64,000 bases of DNA, taken from Nocardiopsis terrae. Lineage in GTDB: Bacteria; Actinomycetota; Actinomycetes; Streptosporangiales; Streptosporangiaceae. The notes under the pieces are model-generated. The model searched no databases and was not told the DNA's origin. It saw only the letters and a list, made by a program, of their open reading frames with translations. The stretch's first letter is position 1, and the number at the start of each line of letters is the position of its first letter. Positions 1 to 8,385 of the stretch are shown one piece after another. The stretch spans positions 660,944-724,943 of the forward strand of contig NZ_BMXJ01000001.1 in assembly GCF_014651695.1 (NCBI RefSeq), written 5' to 3'. Both the position numbers and the translations under genes were made by a program.

Positions 1-381
1 GCTGTGACCGTCGTCAGCCGCGTGATTCAGCGCACGCGGACGTCGTTTCGGCTGTGGGAGCGCGTATGGTGGTGGAGTCGTATGCAACACCGGAGTAACG
101 GGCAGCCATGCGTACGATCCCTGGTCTCTCCCTCCGGCGTAATGCCTCTTTGGCCGTTTGGCGGGACTTCAACCGCGATCTGCGGGTATACCACGTTCTG
201 GACCGGTTGGCGTGAGCTGGTTGCTATAGAGTCTTCGCGAACCGACCGGTTCACCGGCCGCGCAGGTCACAAGCAAGATGGTCGCAACGTTCCAGGGGAA
301 ACCCGCGTCTAAAACGCATACAGGCGATACCCGACGAGGGTGACCTTTTTTCACATCTGCCTCACAAAGGAGCACATGAGC
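1..381. other. Leader region upstream of murA, no gene seen
   Basis: No convincing coding frame. The open frame at 4-312 gives a Trp/Arg-rich translation without the third-position GC bias of the real genes here. A TATAGA hexamer at 225-230 resembles a -10 box, but I see no -35 element at 16-18 bp, so I do not call a promoter. AAAGGAG at 366-372 is the ribosome binding site of the next gene. The left end may hold the 3' flank of a gene outside the window. Confidence 0.5.
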
Positions 382-1677
382 ATGGGCCAGGAGGTTCGTT
401 ACCGCGTTCGCGGCGGACGCCCCCTCAGCGGAACGGCGTTCATCCAAGGCGCGAAGAACGCCGTCCTGCCGATGATCGGGGCCGCCCTGCTGGCGGCCAA
501 GGGCCGTACTGTGCTGCGGAACGTCCCGGTCATCGAGGATGTCTACCGCGCATTGGAACTCGCCGAGCACGTGGGCGCCAAGGTCGCCTTCCACGAGGCA
601 GAGCGCACCGTCGTCATCGACGCGTCCGGTCTCAACGACCCCGAGCGCGCCGTCCTGCCCGCCGACATCGCGGCCCGGTTCCGCGGTTCCGTGCTCTTCG
701 TCCCCGCGCTGATGCACCGCACCGGCCACGCCCGCATCGAGGGCGTCGGCGGCTGCAACCTCGGCAGCCGCAACCTCGACTTCCACTACCGGGGCTTCGC
801 CCGGCTGGGCGCCGAGGTCACCGAGGACCTCGAGCGCAACCACATCAACGTCGAGGCGAGCAAGCTCCGCGGCGGCCGCCTCTACCTGGACACCCCGTCC
901 CACACCGGTACCGAGAACCTTCTCATGGCGGCCGTCCTGGCCCCCGGTACCACCGTGATCGAGCACGCGGCCCTCGAGCCCGAGGTCATCGACGTCATCG
1001 ACTTCCTCAGCGCCATGGGCGCGAAGATCAGCGGTGGCGGCACCGGCCTGATCACCGTCGAGGGCGTCGAGGAGCTCACCGCCGTCGAGCACACCATCAT
1101 GTCCGACCGCATCGACGCCGGCGTGTTCGCGATGACCGTGGCCGCCACCGGCGGCGAGGCCAGCCTGGTGGGCGCCAACCTGGACCACCTGGGCGTGGCC
1201 CGCTGGAAACTCGAGCAGATGGGCGTCGGCTTCTCCCAGGAGGGCGCCGTCCTGCACGTCCAGCGGGACCCCTCCGTGCCGCTGCGGCCGATCAACGCGG
1301 TCACCTCGCCCTTCCCGGGCTTCGCGACGGACCTGCAGTCCCCGCTGATGGCGCTGGCCAGCCTGGCCGACGGCGAGAGCTACATCCACGAGGCCATCTA
1401 CGACGGCCGCTTCGCGCTGGCCGACGAGCTCAACAAGATGGGCGCCAAGATCGAGGTCGAGGGCACCCGCGCCATCGTGCACGGTTCCACGAACCTGCGC
1501 GGTGCCGAGGTGGTCGCGCACGACCTGCGCACCGGTGCGGCCCTGGTCCTCGCCGGACTGGTCGCTGAAGGTGAGACAATCGTGGCGCCTGGTTATCTGG
1601 TTGACCGCGGTCACGCTCAGTTCGCGTCGCGGCTTGCCGCGCTGGGCGGTGACGTGGAGCGCGTCACCGTCTCGTAG
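382..1677 (+). CDS. murA: UDP-N-acetylglucosamine 1-carboxyvinyltransferase (MurA family)
   Basis: Predicted to transfer enolpyruvate from PEP to UDP-GlcNAc, the first committed step of peptidoglycan precursor synthesis, in the cytoplasm. The 431-residue length is normal for the EPSP synthase/MurA fold. Family residues are present: Lys25-Asn26 in GAKNAVLP, the catalytic-loop Cys125 in GGCNLGSRNLD (equivalent to E. coli Cys115), the FATDLQSP loop carrying the catalytic Asp, and Arg in DLRTGAALVLAG. Two ATGs compete. ATG 382 lies 9 nt from the Shine-Dalgarno AAAGGAG, ATG 376 only 3 nt, so 382 is preferred. The C-terminus reads VDRGHAQF where classical MurA has a HIDRGYE-type motif, and no cell-wall genes flank it. 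It may therefore be a MurA2-type paralogue rather than the main enzyme. Confidence 0.9.
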   Translation: MGQEVRYRVRGGRPLSGTAFIQGAKNAVLPMIGAALLAAKGRTVLRNVPVIEDVYRALELAEHVGAKVAFHEAERTVVIDASGLNDPERAVLPADIAARFRGSVLFVPALMHRTGHARIEGVGGCNLGSRNLDFHYRGFARLGAEVTEDLERNHINVEASKLRGGRLYLDTPSHTGTENLLMAAVLAPGTTVIEHAALEPEVIDVIDFLSAMGAKISGGGTGLITVEGVEELTAVEHTIMSDRIDAGVFAMTVAATGGEASLVGANLDHLGVARWKLEQMGVGFSQEGAVLHVQRDPSVPLRPINAVTSPFPGFATDLQSPLMALASLADGESYIHEAIYDGRFALADELNKMGAKIEVEGTRAIVHGSTNLRGAEVVAHDLRTGAALVLAGLVAEGETIVAPGYLVDRGHAQFASRLAALGGDVERVTVS

Positions 1678-1873
1678 TAGTCGTAAGCGCAGCTCAAGCC
1701 GGGGTGGGGGGTCTCCTCCCACCCGGGCTTTCGGCGTTGATATGGAAAACGATCTTCTTTGGCCCCGCACAATGGGTACGATCTCGGCAATCATGCCGTG
1801 ACAGAGATCGGGTCGGGAAACCAGTGGGCGCACATAGTGAAGAGCGTGGAATGGTAGCGGGGAGCAACCCGAG

Positions 1874-3193
1874 GTGAGTGCCCAGCGTACTGGCGATTTG
1901 ACGATCGGCGTCATAGGGCCCCATGAGGTGGTCGAACGGGTCATGCTCATGGGTCCGGGGTCCACAGGACCCCTCAACGCCAGACTCATCGCCGCCGCAT
2001 ACCGAGATGAGCAAGAGGCGACGGACAAGGTCGTCAGGCTGGGTTCGGCGATCGACGCCTATCTGTTCGCCAGCCCTGTCCCGTACGAGTTCGCGCGGAA
2101 GGCGGGCGTGCTGACCATGCCCGCGACCTTCGTGCCGCTCGGCGGGGCCAGCCTGCACGAAGCCCTGCTCCGAGCGACCCTGGACGAACGTTACGACCCG
2201 ACCAGAGCCAGCCTGGACGTGCTCAGCCGCGCCGACGTGGTGGAGGCCTACTCCGAGGTCGACCTGCCCGTGGACGGCATCCACGTGCACGAGGAGCTGA
2301 CCAACACCGCCCAGCTCACGTCCTTCCACGAGGGCCTGTGGCGGCGCAAGGCCACCAAGATGGCGATCACCTGCGTGCGCGGGGTCGCCGAACGCCTGGA
2401 GGCCATCGGGGTTCCGGTGATCCGGCTGCGGCCCACCAACGCGGGCGTGCGCAGCGCCCTGCAGACCGCCGGTCTGTTGGGGGCGCACCACCGCCTGGAG
2501 GAGGCCCAGCTGGGTGTGGTCGTCGTGGACGTGCCCACGCTGCGCGACTCCTCCCGGCGCTCCACCCCGCGCTACTGGCGTGACGAGCTGCGGCTGTCCC
2601 TGCACCGCCTGCTGCTCCAGGAGGCCCACCGGATCAACGCGACGGCGCACCGGCTGGACGACCACTCGTTCATGGTGACCGCCACGCGGGGCTCCCTCGT
2701 CACGGCGACCGAGGGGTTCCGGCAGCCCCCGTTCGTCGAACGGATCAAGGCGGAACTGGGCATCGCGATCGAGGTGGGCATCGGCATGGGCCGGACCACC
2801 CAGGACGCGGAGTCCCACGCCCGCGCGGCGCTCAACCGGGCCCAGGCCTCCCGGCAGAGCTTCGCGGTGGACCGGGAGGGCCGCTCGCTGGTCCCGGCGC
2901 AGCGCGCCCCCGCCCGCCAGTCCTCCGAGCCCCTGCGCACCAAGGGCCGGGAGACCCTCGTCCGGCTCTCGGAGAAGATCGCCGAGGAGGACGGCCCGCT
3001 GGTCGTCGACGCGGAGAACGCCGGGCGGATGCTCGGCGTCACCTCACGGACCGCGCGCCGGCTGCTGCGCACCCTGGTGGAGGAGGGCCTCGCCTGGCCC
3101 CTGCCGCCGAACCGCACGCTCCAGCCCGGCCGTCCGCGCCAGCTCTACCGGTTGATCGTGGAGAAGCTGGACAAGGACGCGGCGGGCAAGTAA
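1874..3193 (+). CDS. Transcriptional regulator with nucleotide-cyclase-like core and C-terminal HTH
   Basis: A 439-residue cytoplasmic protein. The N-terminal ~100 residues look like an alpha/beta sensing domain (LTIGVIGPHEVVERVM). The central part ends in GIGMGRTTQDAESHARAALNRA, typical of degenerate GGDEF/GTP-cyclohydrolase-III-like folds. The last ~60 residues contain a winged HTH (AGRMLGVTSRTARRLLRTLVEEG) and a wing-like GRPRQLY. I infer a ligand-responsive DNA-binding regulator; the ligand is unknown. GTG 1874 is preceded by GGGGAG at about 10 nt. The gene stands alone 196 bp after murA and is closed by a strong hairpin. Family assignment is from motif impression only. Confidence 0.6.
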   Translation: MSAQRTGDLTIGVIGPHEVVERVMLMGPGSTGPLNARLIAAAYRDEQEATDKVVRLGSAIDAYLFASPVPYEFARKAGVLTMPATFVPLGGASLHEALLRATLDERYDPTRASLDVLSRADVVEAYSEVDLPVDGIHVHEELTNTAQLTSFHEGLWRRKATKMAITCVRGVAERLEAIGVPVIRLRPTNAGVRSALQTAGLLGAHHRLEEAQLGVVVVDVPTLRDSSRRSTPRYWRDELRLSLHRLLLQEAHRINATAHRLDDHSFMVTATRGSLVTATEGFRQPPFVERIKAELGIAIEVGIGMGRTTQDAESHARAALNRAQASRQSFAVDREGRSLVPAQRAPARQSSEPLRTKGRETLVRLSEKIAEEDGPLVVDAENAGRMLGVTSRTARRLLRTLVEEGLAWPLPPNRTLQPGRPRQLYRLIVEKLDKDAAGK

Positions 3194-3208
3194 CCCGCGT
3201 GCTCGACG

Positions 3209-3240
3209 GAGCGGGGCAGTCCTACGGGACCGCCCCGCTC
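3209..3240 (+). terminator. Rho-independent-like hairpin after the HTH regulator
   Basis: AGCGGGGC (3210-3217) pairs with GCCCCGCT (3232-3239), and GTCC pairs with GGAC inside. The stem sits 16 nt after the stop codon. Only a short T-containing tail follows, as is usual in high-GC actinobacteria. Confidence 0.75.
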
Positions 3241-3391
3241 TTCGGTCCAAGGCCGCTCGAGCCTCCGCACAGATCACGTATCTTGCTAGATTGCTGACAG
3301 TCTTGAATTGATCACATCCGTATCACCAGGTGACCGAGGGCTGCTCCGGCATGCGCCTGGCTCGGACCAGAACCGCTGATCGGGAGATGTA

Positions 3392-4804
3392 GTGCTCACT
3401 CGACTAGAGGTCGACGGGTTCAAGAACCTACTGGGCCTCGTAGTGGACTTCGGACCTTTCACCTGTATCGCGGGCGAGAACGGTACAGGCAAGTCGAACG
3501 TGTTCGACGCAATCCAGTTCCTGAGCCTCCTGTCGAGCCGGTCACTGATCGAGGCCGCCTACGAGGTGCGGGGGGCTGCCGGAGGCGAACGTTCCGGGAA
3601 CCCACGCGAACTGTTCTGGAACGGCTACGAGTCCCAGGACAGGCACATGGTTCTCGCCGCCGAGATGATCGTCCCGGAGTGCGTTGAGGACGACTTCGGG
3701 CGCGAAGCCCGGGCTACCAGCACCTACCTGCGTTATGAGGTGGAACTGGGGTTCCAACCACCGTCAGGAGCGAACAGGACCGGAGGTCTGGTCCTCCTTG
3801 GGGAGCGACTGAAGCACCTCAACCACAGTGAGGCACGAGACCGGCTACGTTTCCCTCACAACAAGGTCGAGTTTCGCGACAAAGTCGTAAAAAAGGGACG
3901 AAATAGACCAGACTTCATCTCAACGACCTTCCACGACGAACAGGTCGTTATCAACATCCATCAGGATGGTGGCAGCCGAGGTCAACCCAAGGGAGCGCTC
4001 GCCTCACGAGCCCCAGCAACACTCGTGAGCACTGTGACAAGCAGTGACGCACCAACGATCCTCGCCGCTCGTAGAGAGATGCAAGCCTGGCGACGGCTCG
4101 CACTGGAACCCACCGCTCTACGTGCGGCAGACCGCTACACCGACCCGCAGACAATGGATGTCAACGGACAGCACCTGCCGGGAACCCTGTTCCGCATCGC
4201 CCAGCAGGAGCCGCACGATGACCCCGAACGCGTCTACGCTCGGGTGTCCGGCAGGCTCGCCGACCTGGTGGGTGCCTCTGTCGACCAGTTGAGCGTCGTC
4301 GAGGACGAACTACGTGAACTCCTGACTATCCAGCTCAAGGAGTCAAACGGGCTTCGCCTGCCCGCGCGCAGTCTGTCCGAGGGCACCCTCCGCTTCCTCG
4401 CGCTTTGCGTCCTCCTCGAGGACACCACCGTTGAGGGCGTGCTGTGCATGGAAGAGCCCGAAAACGGCATCCACCCAGCCCATCTTCCCGCGATGGTGGA
4501 ACTGGTACGCGACCTCGCGGTGGAACCGGAATCCGCCCCCGGCAAGGACAACCCGTTTCGACAGGTCCTGGTGAACACCCACTCACCTGGCATCGTGCGG
4601 GCTGTCGACACGGCCGACCTGCTCTTCGCGGACACGGTGCTACAGAAACGCCCTGACGGACATCTCGCCCGTGCTCTCCGACTACGTCCTATGACAGGTA
4701 CGTGGCGAGCGGCGAGCCCGGAGACGGACGCCGTGGCTCTTCCCGACATCCTCCCTTACCTGACGTTCGCCCCTGGCGCGCAGCTCACCCTGGAGGGGCT
4801 GTGA
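3392..4804 (+). CDS. AAA15/OLD-type ATPase of a putative two-gene defence module
   Basis: A 470-residue SMC/RecF/OLD-like ATPase. It starts with LTRLEVDGFKNL, then Walker A GENGTGKS at 28-35 within FTCIAGENGTGKSN. A variable central region follows, then the ABC-type signature RSLSEGTLRFLAL (about 325-340), Walker B VLCMEEPENGIHP (about 350-362) and the His switch NTHSPG. No TOPRIM nuclease is fused; it is supplied by the next gene, which overlaps by 4 nt (GTGA). GTG 3392 follows GGGAG by about 6 nt. Local GC is visibly lower than in neighbours and includes A-runs near 3895, which suggests transfer. ATPases of this class pair with nucleases in PARIS, Gabija, RloAB and other systems. A defence role is inferred. 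Confidence 0.8.
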   Translation: MLTRLEVDGFKNLLGLVVDFGPFTCIAGENGTGKSNVFDAIQFLSLLSSRSLIEAAYEVRGAAGGERSGNPRELFWNGYESQDRHMVLAAEMIVPECVEDDFGREARATSTYLRYEVELGFQPPSGANRTGGLVLLGERLKHLNHSEARDRLRFPHNKVEFRDKVVKKGRNRPDFISTTFHDEQVVINIHQDGGSRGQPKGALASRAPATLVSTVTSSDAPTILAARREMQAWRRLALEPTALRAADRYTDPQTMDVNGQHLPGTLFRIAQQEPHDDPERVYARVSGRLADLVGASVDQLSVVEDELRELLTIQLKESNGLRLPARSLSEGTLRFLALCVLLEDTTVEGVLCMEEPENGIHPAHLPAMVELVRDLAVEPESAPGKDNPFRQVLVNTHSPGIVRAVDTADLLFADTVLQKRPDGHLARALRLRPMTGTWRAASPETDAVALPDILPYLTFAPGAQLTLEGL

Positions 4805-5430
4805 CTGTTCGTATCCTCTTCCTACGCGAGGGCACGAGCGACGATGGCATCGCAGAGCATATCGAGAACATCGCCGCAGGCCTGGGTATCGAGGTCGCCC
4901 TCACCAACCCTGACCTGGACCGCCTCAACGCCCAAGGGCACACTATTGGCGACAAGCTCAGCAGGGTCCTGGCACTGGGAGGCTTCTACGAACTGGTGGC
5001 CGTCCATCGCGATGCGGACAACGCGGGCCGTCAGCCCCGGGTACTCGAGATCGAGGAAGCCGTACGCACTCACATGCCCGGGGTAGTCCACGTGCCAGTG
5101 GTCCCCGTCCGAATGACCGAAGCCTGGCTTCTTGTGGATGAGCCAGCGATCCGCAGAGTCGCGGGCAACCCCAACGGTCGCTGCGCGCTCGGTCTTCCCC
5201 AGGCCAGCAGGGTGGAGACGATAGCTGACCCGAAGAAGCTCCTGAAGCAGGCGTTGGCCGCTGCTTCAGAGCTCTCCGGCCGCAGGCTCAAACGGTTCAA
5301 TGACCGCTTCCCCGAAAACCGCCGACAGCTTCTTCAGAGACTGGATCCCAACGGTCCCGTCACCAGGCTGCCGTCTTGGCAGGCTTTCGTCGGGGCTGTG
5401 GAAGACGGCTTGTACCGGTGCGGTGATTAG
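4801..5430 (+). CDS. TOPRIM-like protein (DUF4276/DUF4435-like), effector partner of the ATPase
   Basis: A 209-residue protein translationally coupled to the ATPase: its GTG start overlaps the upstream TGA as GTGA, with GGAGGGG just before. The N-terminus RILFLREGTSDDG has a TOPRIM-type glutamate (Glu10). ELVAVHRDADNAG then gives the DxD pair (Asp71, Asp73). The order, beta strand + Glu then beta strand + DxD, fits TOPRIM-like nucleases such as DUF4276/DUF4435 (the AriB partner in PARIS) or RloB. VRMTEAWLLVDEPAIRRVAGNP is a family-like helix and the C-terminus is basic. Function is inferred from context; it could be a nuclease or an RNA/tRNA-cutting effector. Confidence 0.7.
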   Translation: MTVRILFLREGTSDDGIAEHIENIAAGLGIEVALTNPDLDRLNAQGHTIGDKLSRVLALGGFYELVAVHRDADNAGRQPRVLEIEEAVRTHMPGVVHVPVVPVRMTEAWLLVDEPAIRRVAGNPNGRCALGLPQASRVETIADPKKLLKQALAAASELSGRRLKRFNDRFPENRRQLLQRLDPNGPVTRLPSWQAFVGAVEDGLYRCGD

Positions 5431-5454
5431 AGGCCAGGCGCCAACCGCACGCCC

Positions 5455-5487
5455 GACGGGGGCGGCCCACGCCGGGCCGCCCCCGTC
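5455..5487. terminator. Bidirectional terminator hairpin
   Basis: A perfect 14-bp stem, GACGGGGGCGGCCC (5455-5468) with GGGCCGCCCCCGTC (5474-5487), around a 5-nt loop. It lies between two convergent genes and probably serves both. Confidence 0.8.
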
Positions 5488-5507
5488 CGCGTGTCGGCGG
5501 GCGGCGG

Positions 5508-6590
5508 TCAGCGGCGCCTGGCGTAGCCGGTCGCGACGGAGAGGAACGCGTCGTTCTCCTCGGGGGTCCCCAGGCTCACCCGGGCCCCCTCGCCGTCGAA
5601 CGGGCGCACCGCGACACCGGCCTCGGCGCAGGCGCCGGAGAAGTCCATGGTGTCCTCATCCAGCCGCAGCCACACGAAGTTGGCCTCGGTCGGGGGCACG
5701 GTCCACCCGGAGGCCACCAGGGCGTCACGGACGCGCTCACGCTCCTTCACGGTGGCGGCCACGCGCTCCAGGAGCTCGTCCTCGGCGTCCAGCGAGGCGA
5801 CCCCGGCGGCCTGGGCGATGTGGTTGACCGCGAAGGGCACCACCGTCTTGCGCGCCGCGGAGGCCACCGGGGGGTGGCCGACGAGGTAGCCGAGGCGCAC
5901 CGCGGCCAGGCCGTAGGCCTTGGAGAAGGTGCGCAGGACCGCGACGTTGGGGCGGTCCCGGTACAGGTCCAGGCCGTCGGGCACCTCGGGGTCGCGCACG
6001 TACTCGCGGTAGGCCTCGTCGAGGACGACGAGCACGTGCTCGGGGACGCGGTCGAGGAAGTCGACCAGCTCCCGTTCCCGGACCGCGGTACCGGTCGGGT
6101 TGTTCGGGTTGCACACCAGCACCATGCGGGTGTCATCGGTGATCGCGGCGAGGATCGCCTCGAGGTCGTGGGTCTCGTCCCTGAGCGGCACCCGGACCGA
6201 CGTGACCCCGGCCAGCTCGGCGAGCAGCGGATAGGCCTCGAAGGAGCGCCAGGCGTAGACGACCTCGACGCCCGGCTCGCCGACGGCCGTCAGGAGCTGC
6301 TGGAGCAGGCCCACGGAGCCCGCGCCGAGCGCCACGTGGTCCTCGGGCACGCCCAGGCGTCCGGCCAGTCTGGCGACGAGCTCGGCGGCGCCCGGGTCCG
6401 GGTAGCGGTTCAGGTCCGCGGAGGCCCGGGTGACGGCCTCGCGCACGGACGGGAGCGGGCCGTAGGGGCTCTCGTTGGAGGAGAGCTTGACGGAGCGCCC
6501 GTCGGGCCCGACGACCCTGAGTCCGGGCTTGTAGGCGGGGATGGACTCCAGTACCGCCCTCAGATATGGCGATTTCGACTCCGACACCAT
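5508..6590 (-). CDS. hisC: HisC-family aminotransferase (histidinol-phosphate or aromatic amino acid)
   Basis: A 360-residue fold-type I PLP aminotransferase. Key features are the substrate-entry segment [22 protein letters not shown] (160-167), DEAY (191-194), the PLP Schiff-base lysine in [16 protein letters not shown] (Lys224) and a C-terminal Arg in ARVSLGT. ATG 6590 follows GAGGAAGG on the minus strand. It is not beside other his genes. The SNE..YGPLPSV and NRYPDPG patterns resemble the actinobacterial Pat/HisC2 group, which transaminates aromatic amino acids. The family is certain and the substrate is not. Confidence 0.85.
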   Translation of the reverse strand: MVSESKSPYLRAVLESIPAYKPGLRVVGPDGRSVKLSSNESPYGPLPSVREAVTRASADLNRYPDPGAAELVARLAGRLGVPEDHVALGAGSVGLLQQLLTAVGEPGVEVVYAWRSFEAYPLLAELAGVTSVRVPLRDETHDLEAILAAITDDTRMVLVCNPNNPTGTAVRERELVDFLDRVPEHVLVVLDEAYREYVRDPEVPDGLDLYRDRPNVAVLRTFSKAYGLAAVRLGYLVGHPPVASAARKTVVPFAVNHIAQAAGVASLDAEDELLERVAATVKERERVRDALVASGWTVPPTEANFVWLRLDEDTMDFSGACAEAGVAVRPFDGEGARVSLGTPEENDAFLSVATGYARRR

Positions 6591-6698
6591 TGTCCTTCCT
6601 CAATACTTTGTGCTAACCCCGCAGCACTCTCGGCAATGAGAGGCCCGGGGCGGCCACCGCTCCAAACGGAAATATTGCACAAACGAGGAGATACCACC

Positions 6699-7418
6699 AT
6701 GCGTTTGCGTCAAAGTCCTGCCCGCTCCACACCGACCGCGGCCCTGCCCGTCGCGATCGCGCTGGCCTCGGCGGTCGCCCTGACGGCCTGCGGCGGGCAG
6801 GAGGGGGAGCAGAGCGAGGACCCCAACGCGGAGGCGGCGGCGCAGCTGCACGACGCCCAGCCGCTGAACGTCGAGGACGTGACGCTGCTCCCCGAGAGCA
6901 GCGAGGCCGGAACCTACTCCGAGCTTGTCACAGTGCAGTACTCGGAAGAGGTCCGAGCCAGCACCGAACTGGACAAACCCGAGTGCACGGACGCCGCCAA
7001 CCGCTGGAGCGACCTGGAGGCCGTGCGGGAGGCCCCCGCCTCCGTGGCCGCCTACGAGTGGGACCGGGGCAACGTCTCGCACATCCTCGTCCGGCTCGAC
7101 GAGGGATCCGCCGCCGAGGCGCTGGCCGTCGAACCGCCCGAGACCTGCGCCGAGTACACCGCCACCTACGAGGACGGCAGCAGCTCCGACTACGGGGTCG
7201 CCGACCTGGACGTCCCCCCGGTCGGCGACGAGTCCCGCTCCTTCAGCATCCGGGTCAGCGACGACGGGGGCGAGAACCACATGTACACCGTCATGTACCG
7301 CAACGGCGGCCTGCTGGGCACCACCTCGGTGATGGGACCCGGCGACGCCGGGGACTACGAGCAGATGCTCGTGGACTTCAGTGAGGCCGCGATCAAACGC
7401 CAGGACCAGATGCTCTGA
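6699..7418 (+). CDS. Putative lipoprotein of unknown function
   Basis: A 239-residue exported protein. A short basic N-terminus and hydrophobic stretch end in the lipobox LTAC, with Cys31 as lipidation site. An acidic Ser/Glu linker follows (GGQEGEQSEDPNAEAAAQ). The mature domain is about 190 residues with two cysteines (ECTDAANRW and ETCAEYTA), which could form one disulfide and resemble small extracellular sensor-type domains; I cannot name the family. GAGGAG lies 8 nt before ATG 6699. The 3' end overlaps the convergent MauE-like gene by 26 bp. Confidence 0.75.
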   Translation: MRLRQSPARSTPTAALPVAIALASAVALTACGGQEGEQSEDPNAEAAAQLHDAQPLNVEDVTLLPESSEAGTYSELVTVQYSEEVRASTELDKPECTDAANRWSDLEAVREAPASVAAYEWDRGNVSHILVRLDEGSAAEALAVEPPETCAEYTATYEDGSSSDYGVADLDVPPVGDESRSFSIRVSDDGGENHMYTVMYRNGGLLGTTSVMGPGDAGDYEQMLVDFSEAAIKRQDQML

Positions 7419-8382
7419 CCCCGTCCGGCAGAGCGCGCCCGGACTCCCCCGGAGGTTCCTCGGCGAGGGTCCCCGGCCGCGCACCGCCCCGGCCCGCGGC
7501 CTCGTCCCGCCTGGCCGCCTGACGCGGACCGGGCAGCCTGCGCGGCGGCCCCTGGAGGTCGAGCGTGGTCACCGCGCCGAAGGTGGCGACCACCGTGCCG
7601 CTCTCCCGGTCCACCAGGGCCGCGCGCACCCCGGTACGGCGCGGGCCGCCGATCCGGACCGCGTAGACCACGTCCACACGGCGGCCGTGGCGCATCCCGT
7701 CGTAGCGCAGGAACCGCCAGCAGCCGTGGCGCCACGTCTCCTCGGGTTCGCTCCTGATCATGACCTTGGCGTTGGTCCGCCAGACCTCGCTCCCGCGCAG
7801 GCGCCGGCTGGTCCGCCGCTCGGAGACCTCGCGCAGCGCGCACGGTTCACGGGTGGCGGCCCGGGCGGCCACCTCACGCAGCTCGGGGCTGAGCAGTGCC
7901 AGCACGATCAGCTGCACGCCCAGGACCGCCCCGTGGAGCGGGTCGGGCGCGGAGGCCACCTCCCACCCGGAGAGCGGCGACCCGACCGTGGCGGCAGCGG
8001 CCACCGCGAGCAGGGCGGCCCGGGTGAGCGTGCGCCAGCCGATCGGCGCCCGGCTCAGTCCGCCGAAGCAGCCGCACCCGGCCTCGGGATCGCGGCGGCG
8101 GGCCGCCAGCAGCAGTACCACCGACACCGCGAACATCAGGGCGGTGGCGACGCGGGCCGCCTCGCCCGGGAGGCCGGTCGCGGTCAGCAGCGCCACCGCG
8201 AGGGCGGCCTCGGCCAGACAGGTGGCGAGCGTGGCCGGTCCGCGCAGCCGCTCGGGCAGCAGGACGGCCGCACCCGTCCCCGCCGAACGCGGGCTGGCCT
8301 TGGCCGCCGCGCCGAGCAGGAGCAGCGCCGCGAGCAGCGGTAGCTGGAGCTCGCGGGCCGCTTCGAGAACCTCCGGGAACAT
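7393..8382 (-). CDS. MauE/DoxX-like membrane protein with basic C-terminal domain
   Basis: A 329-residue protein. The first ~190 residues form about four to five membrane segments with the motif GCGCFGG between two of them, characteristic of MauE-type proteins linked to periplasmic disulfide handling. Beyond ~190 a soluble, Arg-rich region of ~140 residues follows (TSRRLRGSEVWRTNAK, then a beta-rich stretch) that I do not recognise. It begins 3 bp after the stop of the upstream Cys-rich gene, so the two form an operon. Together they suggest a redox membrane protein maturing a secreted cysteine-rich partner; this is inference. Confidence 0.7.
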   Translation of the reverse strand: MFPEVLEAARELQLPLLAALLLLGAAAKASPRSAGTGAAVLLPERLRGPATLATCLAEAALAVALLTATGLPGEAARVATALMFAVSVVLLLAARRRDPEAGCGCFGGLSRAPIGWRTLTRAALLAVAAAATVGSPLSGWEVASAPDPLHGAVLGVQLIVLALLSPELREVAARAATREPCALREVSERRTSRRLRGSEVWRTNAKVMIRSEPEETWRHGCWRFLRYDGMRHGRRVDVVYAVRIGGPRRTGVRAALVDRESGTVVATFGAVTTLDLQGPPRRLPGPRQAARRDEAAGRGGARPGTLAEEPPGESGRALPDGVRASGPGV

Positions 8383-8385
8383 CGG

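Noticed and set aside
4..312. 102-codon frame at the left edge
   Set aside because: Atypical Trp/Arg-rich translation, no ribosome site and no third-position GC bias.
169..2028. 619-codon minus-strand open frame opposite murA
   Set aside because: Antisense shadow of a well-supported gene; composition is rich in Gly, His and Arg with no recognisable domain, as expected from the complement of GC-rich codons.
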